From assembly GCA_023423235.1 (NCBI GenBank), contig JAFAFY010000171.1, forward strand, positions 1-10,921: a DNA stretch of 10,921 bases, read 5' to 3'. This stretch comes from Pseudomonadota bacterium (GTDB lineage: Bacteria > Pseudomonadota > Gammaproteobacteria > Xanthomonadales > Xanthomonadaceae). Shown here one piece after another: positions 5,848 to 10,921 of this stretch (positions within the stretch are counted from its first letter, which is position 1; each line of letters opens with the position of its first letter). A model generated the notes under the pieces. That model did no database searches. It had not been told where the DNA came from and worked only from the letters and a program-made list of their open reading frames with translations. Position numbers and translations under genes: made by a program.

Positions 5848-5881
5848 TCGCTACATTCGGATGAAGCGATGGATTCAATCC
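5847..5881. promoter_or_regulatory. Overlapping inverted repeats between divergent promoters
   Basis: Just upstream of the metX -35 there are three symmetric elements: ATCGCT (5847-5852) with AGCGAT (5865-5870), TGAA-N8-TTCA (5862-5877), and GGATT-C-AATCC (5871-5881). They lie about 35-70 bases before the inferred metX start, a usual place for an activator site. The TGAA/TTCA arms recall MetR boxes, but the spacing is eight, not five. Confidence 0.35.
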
Positions 5882-5924
5882 GGACCGTCGCCGCTGCCGC
5901 TGCGCGTTTTCCTGAATGCACGGG

Positions 5925-5930
5925 CATAAT
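5925..5930 (+). promoter_or_regulatory. -10 box of the phytase-like gene (probably leaderless)
   Basis: CATAAT ends seven bases before the ATG at 5938, so transcription should start at or one base before the start codon. No Shine-Dalgarno and no clear -35 are visible. Together these point to a leaderless mRNA. Confidence 0.55.
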
Positions 5931-5937
5931 CCACGTG

Positions 5938-7032
5938 ATGTCGAAATTCCTCTCCGTGGCCGCCCTGTCGCTGGCCTGTCTCGCCGGTTGCGCCACCCGC
6001 GGCAACCTCCCGCACTCCGCTGCCGATACCGCGCCCGGGCAACTGCCGGTCATTGCCGAGCGCTATGTGACCGACCCCCTGGCCGACGCCGAACTCGATT
6101 CGCTGGCCACCTGGCCCACGCCCGACGGCGACACCTGGCTGATCGCCAGCGCCAAGCGCGGCCACGAACTGGTGGTGTTCGACGCCGACACCGGCGCGGC
6201 GCTGCGCGAGGTCGGTGGCAAGGGGGAGGCACCGGGCCAGTTCAACCGGCCCAATGGCGTGTTCGTGCATGGCGACCTGCTGCTGGTCTCCGAGCGCGAC
6301 AACCATCGGGTACAGGTCATGGCACTGCCGGCATTCACCCCGGCGCTGGTGTTCGGTACGCCGGAGCTGCGCAGTCCCTACGGCCTGTGGCTGCACGAGA
6401 CCGCGCCGGGCACGCTGGAGGTCTATGTCACCGACAGCTTCATGGAGGGGCCGGACTTCCGCCAGGTGCCACCGCTGGAGCAGCTCGACCAGCGCGTGCG
6501 CCGTTACCGCCTCGACAGCGACGCCGACGACGGCATCACGGCGACCGCGCTCGGCAGTTTCGGCGATACCAGCGAAGCGACCGCCCTGCGCATCGTCGAG
6601 TCGATTGCCGGCGACCCGGCATCCGGGCGGCTGCTGATCGCCGACGAGGACACCCGTCACGCGGCGACGCTGCGCGAGTACGACTTCGACGGCCGGCCGA
6701 CCGGGCGCGCCCTGCCCGTCGGCATCTTCCTGGGTGAACCCGAAGGCATCGCGCTGTGGGCCTGCGGCATCGACACCGGCTACTGGGTGGTCGCCGACCA
6801 GGTCAGCCCACGCACGGTGTTCCGCCTGTTCGACCGGCAGACGCTGGCACCGGTGGGCGCCTTCACCGGCGCCAATGTCGGCGGCACTGACGGCATCGCG
6901 CTGCACGCCGCGCCGACCCGCACATTTCCCGGCGGCGCCCTGTTCGCGGTGCATGCCGACCGCGCAGTCGGTGCGTTCGACCTGCGCGAGCTCGTCACCA
7001 GCCTGCAACTGGACCCGGCCTGCGTGCAATGA
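5938..7032 (+). CDS. Phytase-like beta-propeller lipoprotein
   Basis: 364 residues from the ATG at 5938; longer in-frame readings start inside the metX leader and lose the signal peptide. MSKFLSVAALSLACLAGC is a lipoprotein signal with lipobox LAGC and acylated C18. The mature protein follows the beta-propeller phytase plan: ADAELDSLATWPTPDGDTWLIAS, ELVVFDADTGA, PNGVFVHGDLLLVSERDNHRVQVM, then IAGDPASGRLLIADED...LREYDFDG, EPEGIALW...GYWVVADQ, VFRLFDRQT and GGTDGIALHA...GGALFAVHAD. These correspond in order to the blades and acidic, calcium-binding loops of Bacillus-type 3-phytase. A role in releasing phosphate from inositol phosphates at the cell surface is possible, but related NHL-type propellers with other or no enzymatic function look similar. 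The stop overlaps the start of the M23 gene as ATGA, so the two are probably co-translated. Confidence 0.78.
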   Translation: MSKFLSVAALSLACLAGCATRGNLPHSAADTAPGQLPVIAERYVTDPLADAELDSLATWPTPDGDTWLIASAKRGHELVVFDADTGAALREVGGKGEAPGQFNRPNGVFVHGDLLLVSERDNHRVQVMALPAFTPALVFGTPELRSPYGLWLHETAPGTLEVYVTDSFMEGPDFRQVPPLEQLDQRVRRYRLDSDADDGITATALGSFGDTSEATALRIVESIAGDPASGRLLIADEDTRHAATLREYDFDGRPTGRALPVGIFLGEPEGIALWACGIDTGYWVVADQVSPRTVFRLFDRQTLAPVGAFTGANVGGTDGIALHAAPTRTFPGGALFAVHADRAVGAFDLRELVTSLQLDPACVQ

Positions 7033-7940
7033 GCGCCCGCGCGCGACCGCTGGCCTTCGGTGGCTGGGCGCTCGCGCTGGCACTGCTGTTGCCTGCGTCA
7101 CTGGCCGCGCAACGCCCCGCGGATACTTTGGACAGGGCGCTGCCTGCGGTCGTGCAGCTGCGCGTGGTCGCCACGCCCGATGGCGCGCTGGCGATCGCCG
7201 ACAACCCGTTGTCCGGCCCGGTCGAGGTGCTGTTGCGCGCCGACGGCACCGCGCCACATGCAGCACCGGCCTTGCCCGCGCGTGCCACCGTGCCCGCCCG
7301 GGGCAGCGCCGTGATCAGCCGCCTGCATGGGAACGGGCAGGCGGTTGCCACCGCCGGCCTGTGGCTGACCAGCGTTCCCGGCGCACCCGGGGCGCGCGCG
7401 CGCGATGTCGAATACCGTTTCCCGCTTCGCGGCGTGCCTCCCCGGGTCAGCCAGGGATTCGGCGGCGGCTTCAGCCACAACGACGACGAAAACCGCTACG
7501 CGGTGGATTTCGCGGTCGCCGAGGGCACGCCGGTGCTGGCCGCGCGCGACGGCGTGGTGATGCAGGTCGAATCCACGGTGGGCTCGGCGACCGGCGCAGG
7601 CGCGACAGCAGGACCAGGCCGTCCGGCCGTGTCCGATCCGGCGCGGACCAACTTCGTCCGCATCCTGCACGACGACGGCACGATGGCGCTCTACGCCCAT
7701 CTGCAGCGCGGCGGGGTCGTGGTCGCACCCGGCACACCGGTCCGCCGTGGCGCGATCATCGGGTTCTCCGGCAATACCGGGGCCAGCAGCGGTCCGCACC
7801 TGCATTTCGTGGTGCAGGCCAACCACGGCATGCGCCTGGTGTCGCTGCCGTTCCGGATGTTCGGACCCGGCGGCATCCTGCGCTTCAGCGAAGTGCCCGC
7901 GCCTGTGGAAGTGCCCGCGGCCGTGGACGCGTCGCCCTGA
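7029..7940 (+). CDS. Exported M23-family metallopeptidase (LytM-like)
   Basis: 303 residues. The N-terminal signal peptide has Arg residues followed by a hydrophobic core, with cleavage likely around LAA-Q (about residue 27). A beta-rich N-terminal region (about 35-115) precedes the peptidase domain (about 128-285). Zinc and catalytic motifs are D160 in NRYAVDFAVAEGTPV, H224 in LYAHL, and H257/H259 in SGPHLHF. The usual HxxxD ligand motif is altered: residue D-4 is Arg, and the nearest histidine is H150, ten residues before D160. A Gly/Ala-rich loop (184-200) interrupts the domain. Members cut peptide cross-links in peptidoglycan or act as amidase activators. The H-x(n)-YAVDF form is known to me from other M23-like proteins, so the gene need not be inactive. 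It overlaps the phytase-like gene; no Shine-Dalgarno is seen. Confidence 0.85.
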   Translation: MSARARPLAFGGWALALALLLPASLAAQRPADTLDRALPAVVQLRVVATPDGALAIADNPLSGPVEVLLRADGTAPHAAPALPARATVPARGSAVISRLHGNGQAVATAGLWLTSVPGAPGARARDVEYRFPLRGVPPRVSQGFGGGFSHNDDENRYAVDFAVAEGTPVLAARDGVVMQVESTVGSATGAGATAGPGRPAVSDPARTNFVRILHDDGTMALYAHLQRGGVVVAPGTPVRRGAIIGFSGNTGASSGPHLHFVVQANHGMRLVSLPFRMFGPGGILRFSEVPAPVEVPAAVDASP

Positions 7941-7994
7941 ATCCACGGGCGACAGGCGATATCCGCGCCCCGGCGCCGGCATCCGACGCCCGCG

Positions 7995-8000
7995 TATAAT
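7995..8000 (+). promoter_or_regulatory. -10 box of prfC
   Basis: A perfect TATAAT followed by CGCG lies 48 bases before the prfC ATG, giving a leader of about 40 bases. No -35 match is found at 16-18 bases (GC-only sequence). The preceding M23 gene ends at 7940, and no T-tailed terminator is seen between them. Confidence 0.65.
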
Positions 8001-8023
8001 CGCGCCCTTCCCGTTTCCCGAGT

Positions 8024-8039
8024 GCACGCCGTCGCGTGC
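8024..8039 (+). promoter_or_regulatory. Hairpin in the prfC leader
   Basis: GCACGC (8024-8029) and GCGTGC (8034-8039) form a perfect 6-bp stem with loop CGTC, ending nine bases before the prfC ATG, where a ribosome binding site would normally lie. No Shine-Dalgarno is present in the leader. It may limit or guide initiation, but a chance stem in GC-rich DNA is possible. Confidence 0.35.
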
Positions 8040-8048
8040 GTCCCCCGC

Positions 8049-9653
8049 ATGTCCGACGTCGCCACCGAAGCCGCCCGCCGCCGCACCTTCGCGATCATCT
8101 CGCACCCCGACGCCGGCAAGACCACCCTCACCGAAAAGCTGCTGCTGTTCGGCGGCGCGATCCAGATGGCCGGCAGCGTCAAGGGCCGCAAGGCCGCGCG
8201 CCACGCGACCTCCGACTGGATGGCGCTGGAGAAGGAACGCGGCATCTCGGTGACCAGCTCGGTGATGCAGTTCCCGTACGAGGGCCGCATCGTCAACCTG
8301 CTCGATACCCCCGGCCACGCCGACTTCGGCGAGGACACCTACCGCGTGCTGACCGCAGTGGACAGCGCGCTGATGGTGATCGACGTGGCCAAGGGCGTTG
8401 AGGAGCGCACGATCAAGCTGATGGAGGTGTGCCGCATGCGCGACACGCCGATCATGACCTTCATCAACAAGCTCGACCGCGAGGGCAAGGACCCGATCGA
8501 CCTGCTCGATGAAGTCGAGAGCGTGCTGGGCATCCAGTGCGCGCCGGTGACCTGGCCGATCGGCATGGGCCAGCGGCTCAAGGGCGTGGTGCATCTGATC
8601 AGCGGCGAAGTGCACCTCTACGAGCCGGGGCGCAACTTCACCCGCCAGGACTCGACCATCTTCCCCTCGCTCGATGCCCCGGGCCTGGCGGAGCGGATCG
8701 GCGCCGACATGCTGGCCAGCCTGCGCGACGAGCTGGAACTGGTGCAGGGCGCCAGCCATCCCTTCGACCTGGCGGAATACCTCGCCGGCCGGCAGACGCC
8801 GGTGTTCTTCGGCTCGGGCGTCAACAATTTCGGTGTGCAACCGCTGCTGGATTTCTTCGTCGCACATGCGCCGTCGCCGCGCCCGCGCGCTACCACCACG
8901 CGCGACGTGGCGCCGCAGGAACCCAAGCTCACCGGCTTCGTGTTCAAGATCCAGGCCAACATGGACCCGATGCACCGCGACCGCGTGGCGTTCATGCGCG
9001 TGTGTTCGGGGCGCTTCTCCGCCGGCATGAAGGCCTTCCACGTGCGCACCGGCAAGGAAGTGAAGCTGGCCAATGCGCTGACCTTCATGGCCTCCGACCG
9101 CGAGATCGCCGCCGAGGCCTATCCCGGCGATGTCATCGGCATCCACAACCACGGCACGATCTCGATCGGCGACACCTTCACCGAGGGCGAGGCGCTGGCG
9201 TTCACCGGCATTCCCAACTTCGCGCCCGAGCTGTTCCGGCGCGCGCGCCTGCGCGACCCGCTCAAGCTCAAGCAGTTGCAGAAGGGCCTGGCGCAGCTGT
9301 CGGAGGAAGGCGCGACCCAGTTCTTCAAGCCGATGATGAGCAACGATCTGATCCTGGGCGCGGTCGGCGTGCTGCAATTCGACGTGGTCGCCTACCGGCT
9401 GAAAGACGAGTACGGCGTCGAGGCGTCCTTCGAACCGGTGCAGGTTGCCACCGCACGTTGGATCCGCTGCAAGGACGCGAAGAAGCTCGAGGACTTCCGC
9501 GACAAGTACGCCATGCAGCTCGCGCTCGACGGCGCCGACCAGTTGGTCTACCTGGCACCGACCCGGGTCAACCTGCAACTGGCGGAGGAGCGCGCGAGCG
9601 GCGTGGAGTTCCTCGCCACCCGCGAACACGCGCACGCCACCGCGACAGGCTGA
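8049..9653 (+). CDS. prfC: Peptide chain release factor 3 (RF3)
   Basis: 534 residues, close to the 529 of E. coli RF3. RF3 is a GTPase that recycles RF1 and RF2 from the ribosome after stop-codon hydrolysis. The G domain is complete: G1 SHPDAGKTT (18-26), switch region HATSDWMALEKERGISVTSS, G3 DTPGHADF (86-93) and G4 NKLD (140-143). LEVE-type and GSGVNNFGV segments then lead into the RF3-specific beta-barrel (FVFKIQANMDPMHRDRVAFMRVCSG) and the C-terminal domain (GVLQFDVVAYRLKDEYGVE, ARWI). The full block pattern distinguishes it from EF-G and BipA. I start at the ATG 8049, where the family begins; an upstream GTG at 8022 would add nine unrelated residues. It stands alone with its own TATAAT box and is followed by a 229-base gap. 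Confidence 0.97.
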   Translation: MSDVATEAARRRTFAIISHPDAGKTTLTEKLLLFGGAIQMAGSVKGRKAARHATSDWMALEKERGISVTSSVMQFPYEGRIVNLLDTPGHADFGEDTYRVLTAVDSALMVIDVAKGVEERTIKLMEVCRMRDTPIMTFINKLDREGKDPIDLLDEVESVLGIQCAPVTWPIGMGQRLKGVVHLISGEVHLYEPGRNFTRQDSTIFPSLDAPGLAERIGADMLASLRDELELVQGASHPFDLAEYLAGRQTPVFFGSGVNNFGVQPLLDFFVAHAPSPRPRATTTRDVAPQEPKLTGFVFKIQANMDPMHRDRVAFMRVCSGRFSAGMKAFHVRTGKEVKLANALTFMASDREIAAEAYPGDVIGIHNHGTISIGDTFTEGEALAFTGIPNFAPELFRRARLRDPLKLKQLQKGLAQLSEEGATQFFKPMMSNDLILGAVGVLQFDVVAYRLKDEYGVEASFEPVQVATARWIRCKDAKKLEDFRDKYAMQLALDGADQLVYLAPTRVNLQLAEERASGVEFLATREHAHATATG

Positions 9654-9773
9654 TCGGCGCGCCGAACTGCCGCCGGGCGTGGTGCCGGGCGTGGCGGGTA
9701 CATGCCGGCGCTTCTCATGCGTCGTTGCGGGTGCAGGATGCAAAACAGCCCACTTCGTGCCGGGCGTACCCAC

Positions 9774-9833
9774 CTGACAGCATGCCGTCTGACAGCATGC
9801 CCCCCTGACAGCGTGCCGGTCTGACAGCACGCC
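9774..9833 (+). repeat. Four tandem CTGACAGCATGCC repeats upstream of the hemolysin III gene
   Basis: The 13-base unit starts at 9774, 9789, 9805 and 9821 (steps of 15, 16, 16). Units 1 and 2 are identical; units 3 and 4 change the middle to GCGTGCC and GCACGCC. Each opens with CTGACA, one base from the -35 consensus, and the last unit sits exactly at the -35 position of the promoter below. The rest of the 229-base gap (9654-9882) shows only a CGGCGCGCCG palindrome after prfC and scattered GCCGGGCG words. Confidence 0.85.
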
Positions 9834-9849
9834 GGGCGCGGGCCATAAT
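9821..9849 (+). promoter_or_regulatory. Promoter of the hemolysin III-family gene
   Basis: CTGACA (9821-9826), 17 bases, CATAAT (9844-9849), followed by CGCGG. The -35 is part of the fourth tandem repeat. Transcription would start near 9856, leaving a leader of about 27 bases with no good Shine-Dalgarno before the ATG at 9883. Confidence 0.7.
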
Positions 9850-9882
9850 CGCGGTGTCCACTCCCCCGCCGGACCGCCCCCG

Positions 9883-10542
9883 ATGACCAGCGCCGCCGAC
9901 CACACCAGCCTGCGCGAGAAGCGCGAGGAGCTTGCCAGCGCCTTGACCCATGGCCTCGGCGCCACGGCCGCGCTGGCCGCCGGCTCAGTGCTGATCACCC
10001 TGGCTGCGCTGTACGGCAACGGCTGGCAGCTCGGCGCCTCGATCGTGTTCGGGGTGACCCTGCTGCTGCTCTACGTCGCCTCCACCCTGTACCACTCGAT
10101 CCAGCACCCGGTCGCCAAGGGCCGGCTCAAGGTGTTCGACCACTGCGCGATCTACCTGCTGATCGCCGGCACCTACACCCCGTTCACCCTGATCGGCCTG
10201 CGCGGCTCCATTGGCTGCTGGCTGTTCGGCGCGATCTGGACGCTGGCGCTGGCCGGCGTGGTGTTCAAGCTGTTCTACACCGGGCGCTTCCGCGGCCTGT
10301 CGACCGCGATCTACGTGGCGATGGGCTGGCTGGTGGTCATCGCCATTGGCCCGGTGACCGCCGCGCTCGATGGCTGGACGCTGGGCTGGATCATCGCCGG
10401 GGGCGTGTTCTACACCCTGGGCACCTACTTCTACATGCGCGAGTCGATTCCCTACGCGCACGCGATCTGGCACCTGTTCTGCATCGCCGGCAGCGTCTGC
10501 CACTACATCGCGGTGCTGGCGCAGGTGGTGCCGATGCACTGA
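9883..10542 (+). CDS. Hemolysin III / PAQR-family membrane protein
   Basis: 219 residues with about seven hydrophobic helices, the size and plan of bacterial hemolysin III proteins (YqfA/YplQ type), related to eukaryotic PAQR receptors. The metal-site signature is complete: S67-x3-H71 in STLYHSIQ, D86-H87 in FDHCAIYLLIAGTYTPF, and H193-x3-H197 in HAIWHLFCIAGSVCHY. It sits in the inner membrane. Despite the name, a real hemolytic role is not established for most members; links to membrane lipid homeostasis or metal-dependent hydrolase chemistry have been proposed for the superfamily. It is a single gene with its own repeat-based promoter and a hairpin right after the stop. Confidence 0.93.
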   Translation: MTSAADHTSLREKREELASALTHGLGATAALAAGSVLITLAALYGNGWQLGASIVFGVTLLLLYVASTLYHSIQHPVAKGRLKVFDHCAIYLLIAGTYTPFTLIGLRGSIGCWLFGAIWTLALAGVVFKLFYTGRFRGLSTAIYVAMGWLVVIAIGPVTAALDGWTLGWIIAGGVFYTLGTYFYMRESIPYAHAIWHLFCIAGSVCHYIAVLAQVVPMH

Positions 10543-10557
10543 CGCCGGCAACCGGCG
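10543..10557 (+). terminator. Small hairpin directly after the hemolysin III stop
   Basis: CGCCGG (10543-10548) and CCGGCG (10552-10557) pair perfectly around CAA, starting at the base after the TGA. No T-tract follows, so it may only stabilise the mRNA end or assist termination. Confidence 0.4.
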
Positions 10558-10566
10558 GCGGGCCGT

Positions 10567-10572
10567 TATCAT
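10567..10572 (+). promoter_or_regulatory. -10 box of the MliC-like gene
   Basis: TATCAT, one base off consensus, lies 26 bases before the ATG at 10599. No -35 is apparent, as in other starts of this window. Transcription would start near 10579. Confidence 0.4.
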
Positions 10573-10598
10573 GCTGCGGGCCCCTCACGAGCGCCGCA

Positions 10599-10921
10599 AT
10601 GCCACGACTTCCGCGCCTGCCCCCCATCGCCTGCCCGCTGCTGTTGGCCGCGTGCACGCAGGCGCCACCCGCGGCCGATGCCGCTGCGCCGCCCGGCGCT
10701 GCCGCGACCTCGCCCGCACCCGCGCCGGTCGACACCGAAACCGTCATCGCCCGCTATGACTGCCCGGGCGCAGGTCACATCGACCTGATCCGCGATGGCC
10801 GCCATGCACGGCTACGCATGACCGACGGCCGCGTGGTGCATCTGGGCGCGATCCGCGGCAGCCAGCCGCCGGTATGGTCGGAGGTCGGCCTGCGGTTCGT
10901 GGTCAATGGCGATTTCATCGA
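10599..10921 (+). CDS. MliC-like lipoprotein, N-terminal part
   Basis: Open from the ATG at 10599 to the window end, 107 residues read. MPRLPRLPPIACPLLLAAC is a short lipoprotein signal with lipobox LAAC and C19. A Pro/Ala-rich linker (20-45) leads to a small beta domain beginning ARYDCPGAG (C55), then ARLRMTDGRVVHLGAI and GLRFVVNGDFIE. The Y-x-C start, the DGR-x-x-x-L strand and a late aromatic-x-x-x-GD strand recall the MliC family, periplasmic or outer-membrane inhibitors of C-type lysozyme. The match is by pattern only and the C-terminal half is missing, so another small beta lipoprotein is possible. The signal peptide has several prolines and is less hydrophobic than usual. Confidence 0.62.
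   Translation, partial: MPRLPRLPPIACPLLLAACTQAPPAADAAAPPGAAATSPAPAPVDTETVIARYDCPGAGHIDLIRDGRHARLRMTDGRVVHLGAIRGSQPPVWSEVGLRFVVNGDFI

Noticed and set aside
5862..5877. Canonical MetR box
   Set aside because: The TGAA and TTCA arms are eight bases apart rather than five, so it is listed only as an unassigned inverted repeat.
5722..5937. Upstream extension of the phytase-like gene
   Set aside because: It would run through the riboswitch and promoters on the other strand and bury the lipoprotein signal.
9774..9833. Small CRISPR-like array
   Set aside because: Units are 13 bases with only 2-3 base gaps and no spacers; it is a short tandem repeat.
7098..10019. A 973-residue minus-strand open frame across the M23, prfC and hemolysin III region
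   Set aside because: It lies opposite well-recognised genes, has low-complexity His/Ala/Arg/Gly-rich composition and no domain; long antisense frames are expected at this G+C content.

Overview
The window looks like the chromosome of a high-GC gammaproteobacterium of the Xanthomonadaceae/Lysobacteraceae group (Lysobacter, Luteimonas or a near relative). This is inferred from the strong G+C bias at third codon positions, the metX-metB-hom cluster behind an S-box (SAM-I) riboswitch, and several start regions with a CATAAT/TATAAT -10 box, often followed by CGCG and lacking a Shine-Dalgarno sequence. I see no insertion sequence, phage gene, tRNA, rRNA or CRISPR array. Gene order and codon use look chromosomal throughout.

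Left part (1-2159). The 3' end of an L-serine ammonia-lyase gene (sdaA, +) meets two minus-strand genes for small membrane-anchored helix-turn-helix proteins. These two are paralogues that share a C-terminal signature with a CX7C cysteine pair. Upstream of them, behind a good intrinsic terminator, lies a minus-strand DUF1521 gene. It has the GDPH site of the metal-ion-inducible autocleavage (MIIA) family known from the Bradyrhizobium effector NopE1.

Middle part (2127-5880). A compact minus-strand methionine operon, metX-metB-hom, has both gene junctions overlapping as ATGA. It is preceded by a 354-base gene-free leader holding a promoter with a perfect -35, a SAM-I riboswitch with its conserved core, and a set of hairpins that end at the metX start codon. 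It encodes homoserine dehydrogenase, homoserine O-acyltransferase and cystathionine gamma-synthase, so it makes homoserine and then cystathionine, and is probably shut down when S-adenosylmethionine is abundant. A strong inverted repeat follows hom.

Right part (5881-10921, all +). A phytase-like beta-propeller lipoprotein gene, probably translated without a leader, overlaps by ATGA an exported M23-type peptidase gene. Then come prfC (release factor 3), a hemolysin III/PAQR-family seven-helix membrane protein whose promoter is built on four short tandem repeats, and the start of an MliC-like lipoprotein gene that runs off the window.

Most of this is ordinary housekeeping. The parts most worth a second look are the paired membrane HTH proteins, the DUF1521 self-cleaving protein, the riboswitch leader with its metX start hairpin, and the CTGACAGC repeat promoter.
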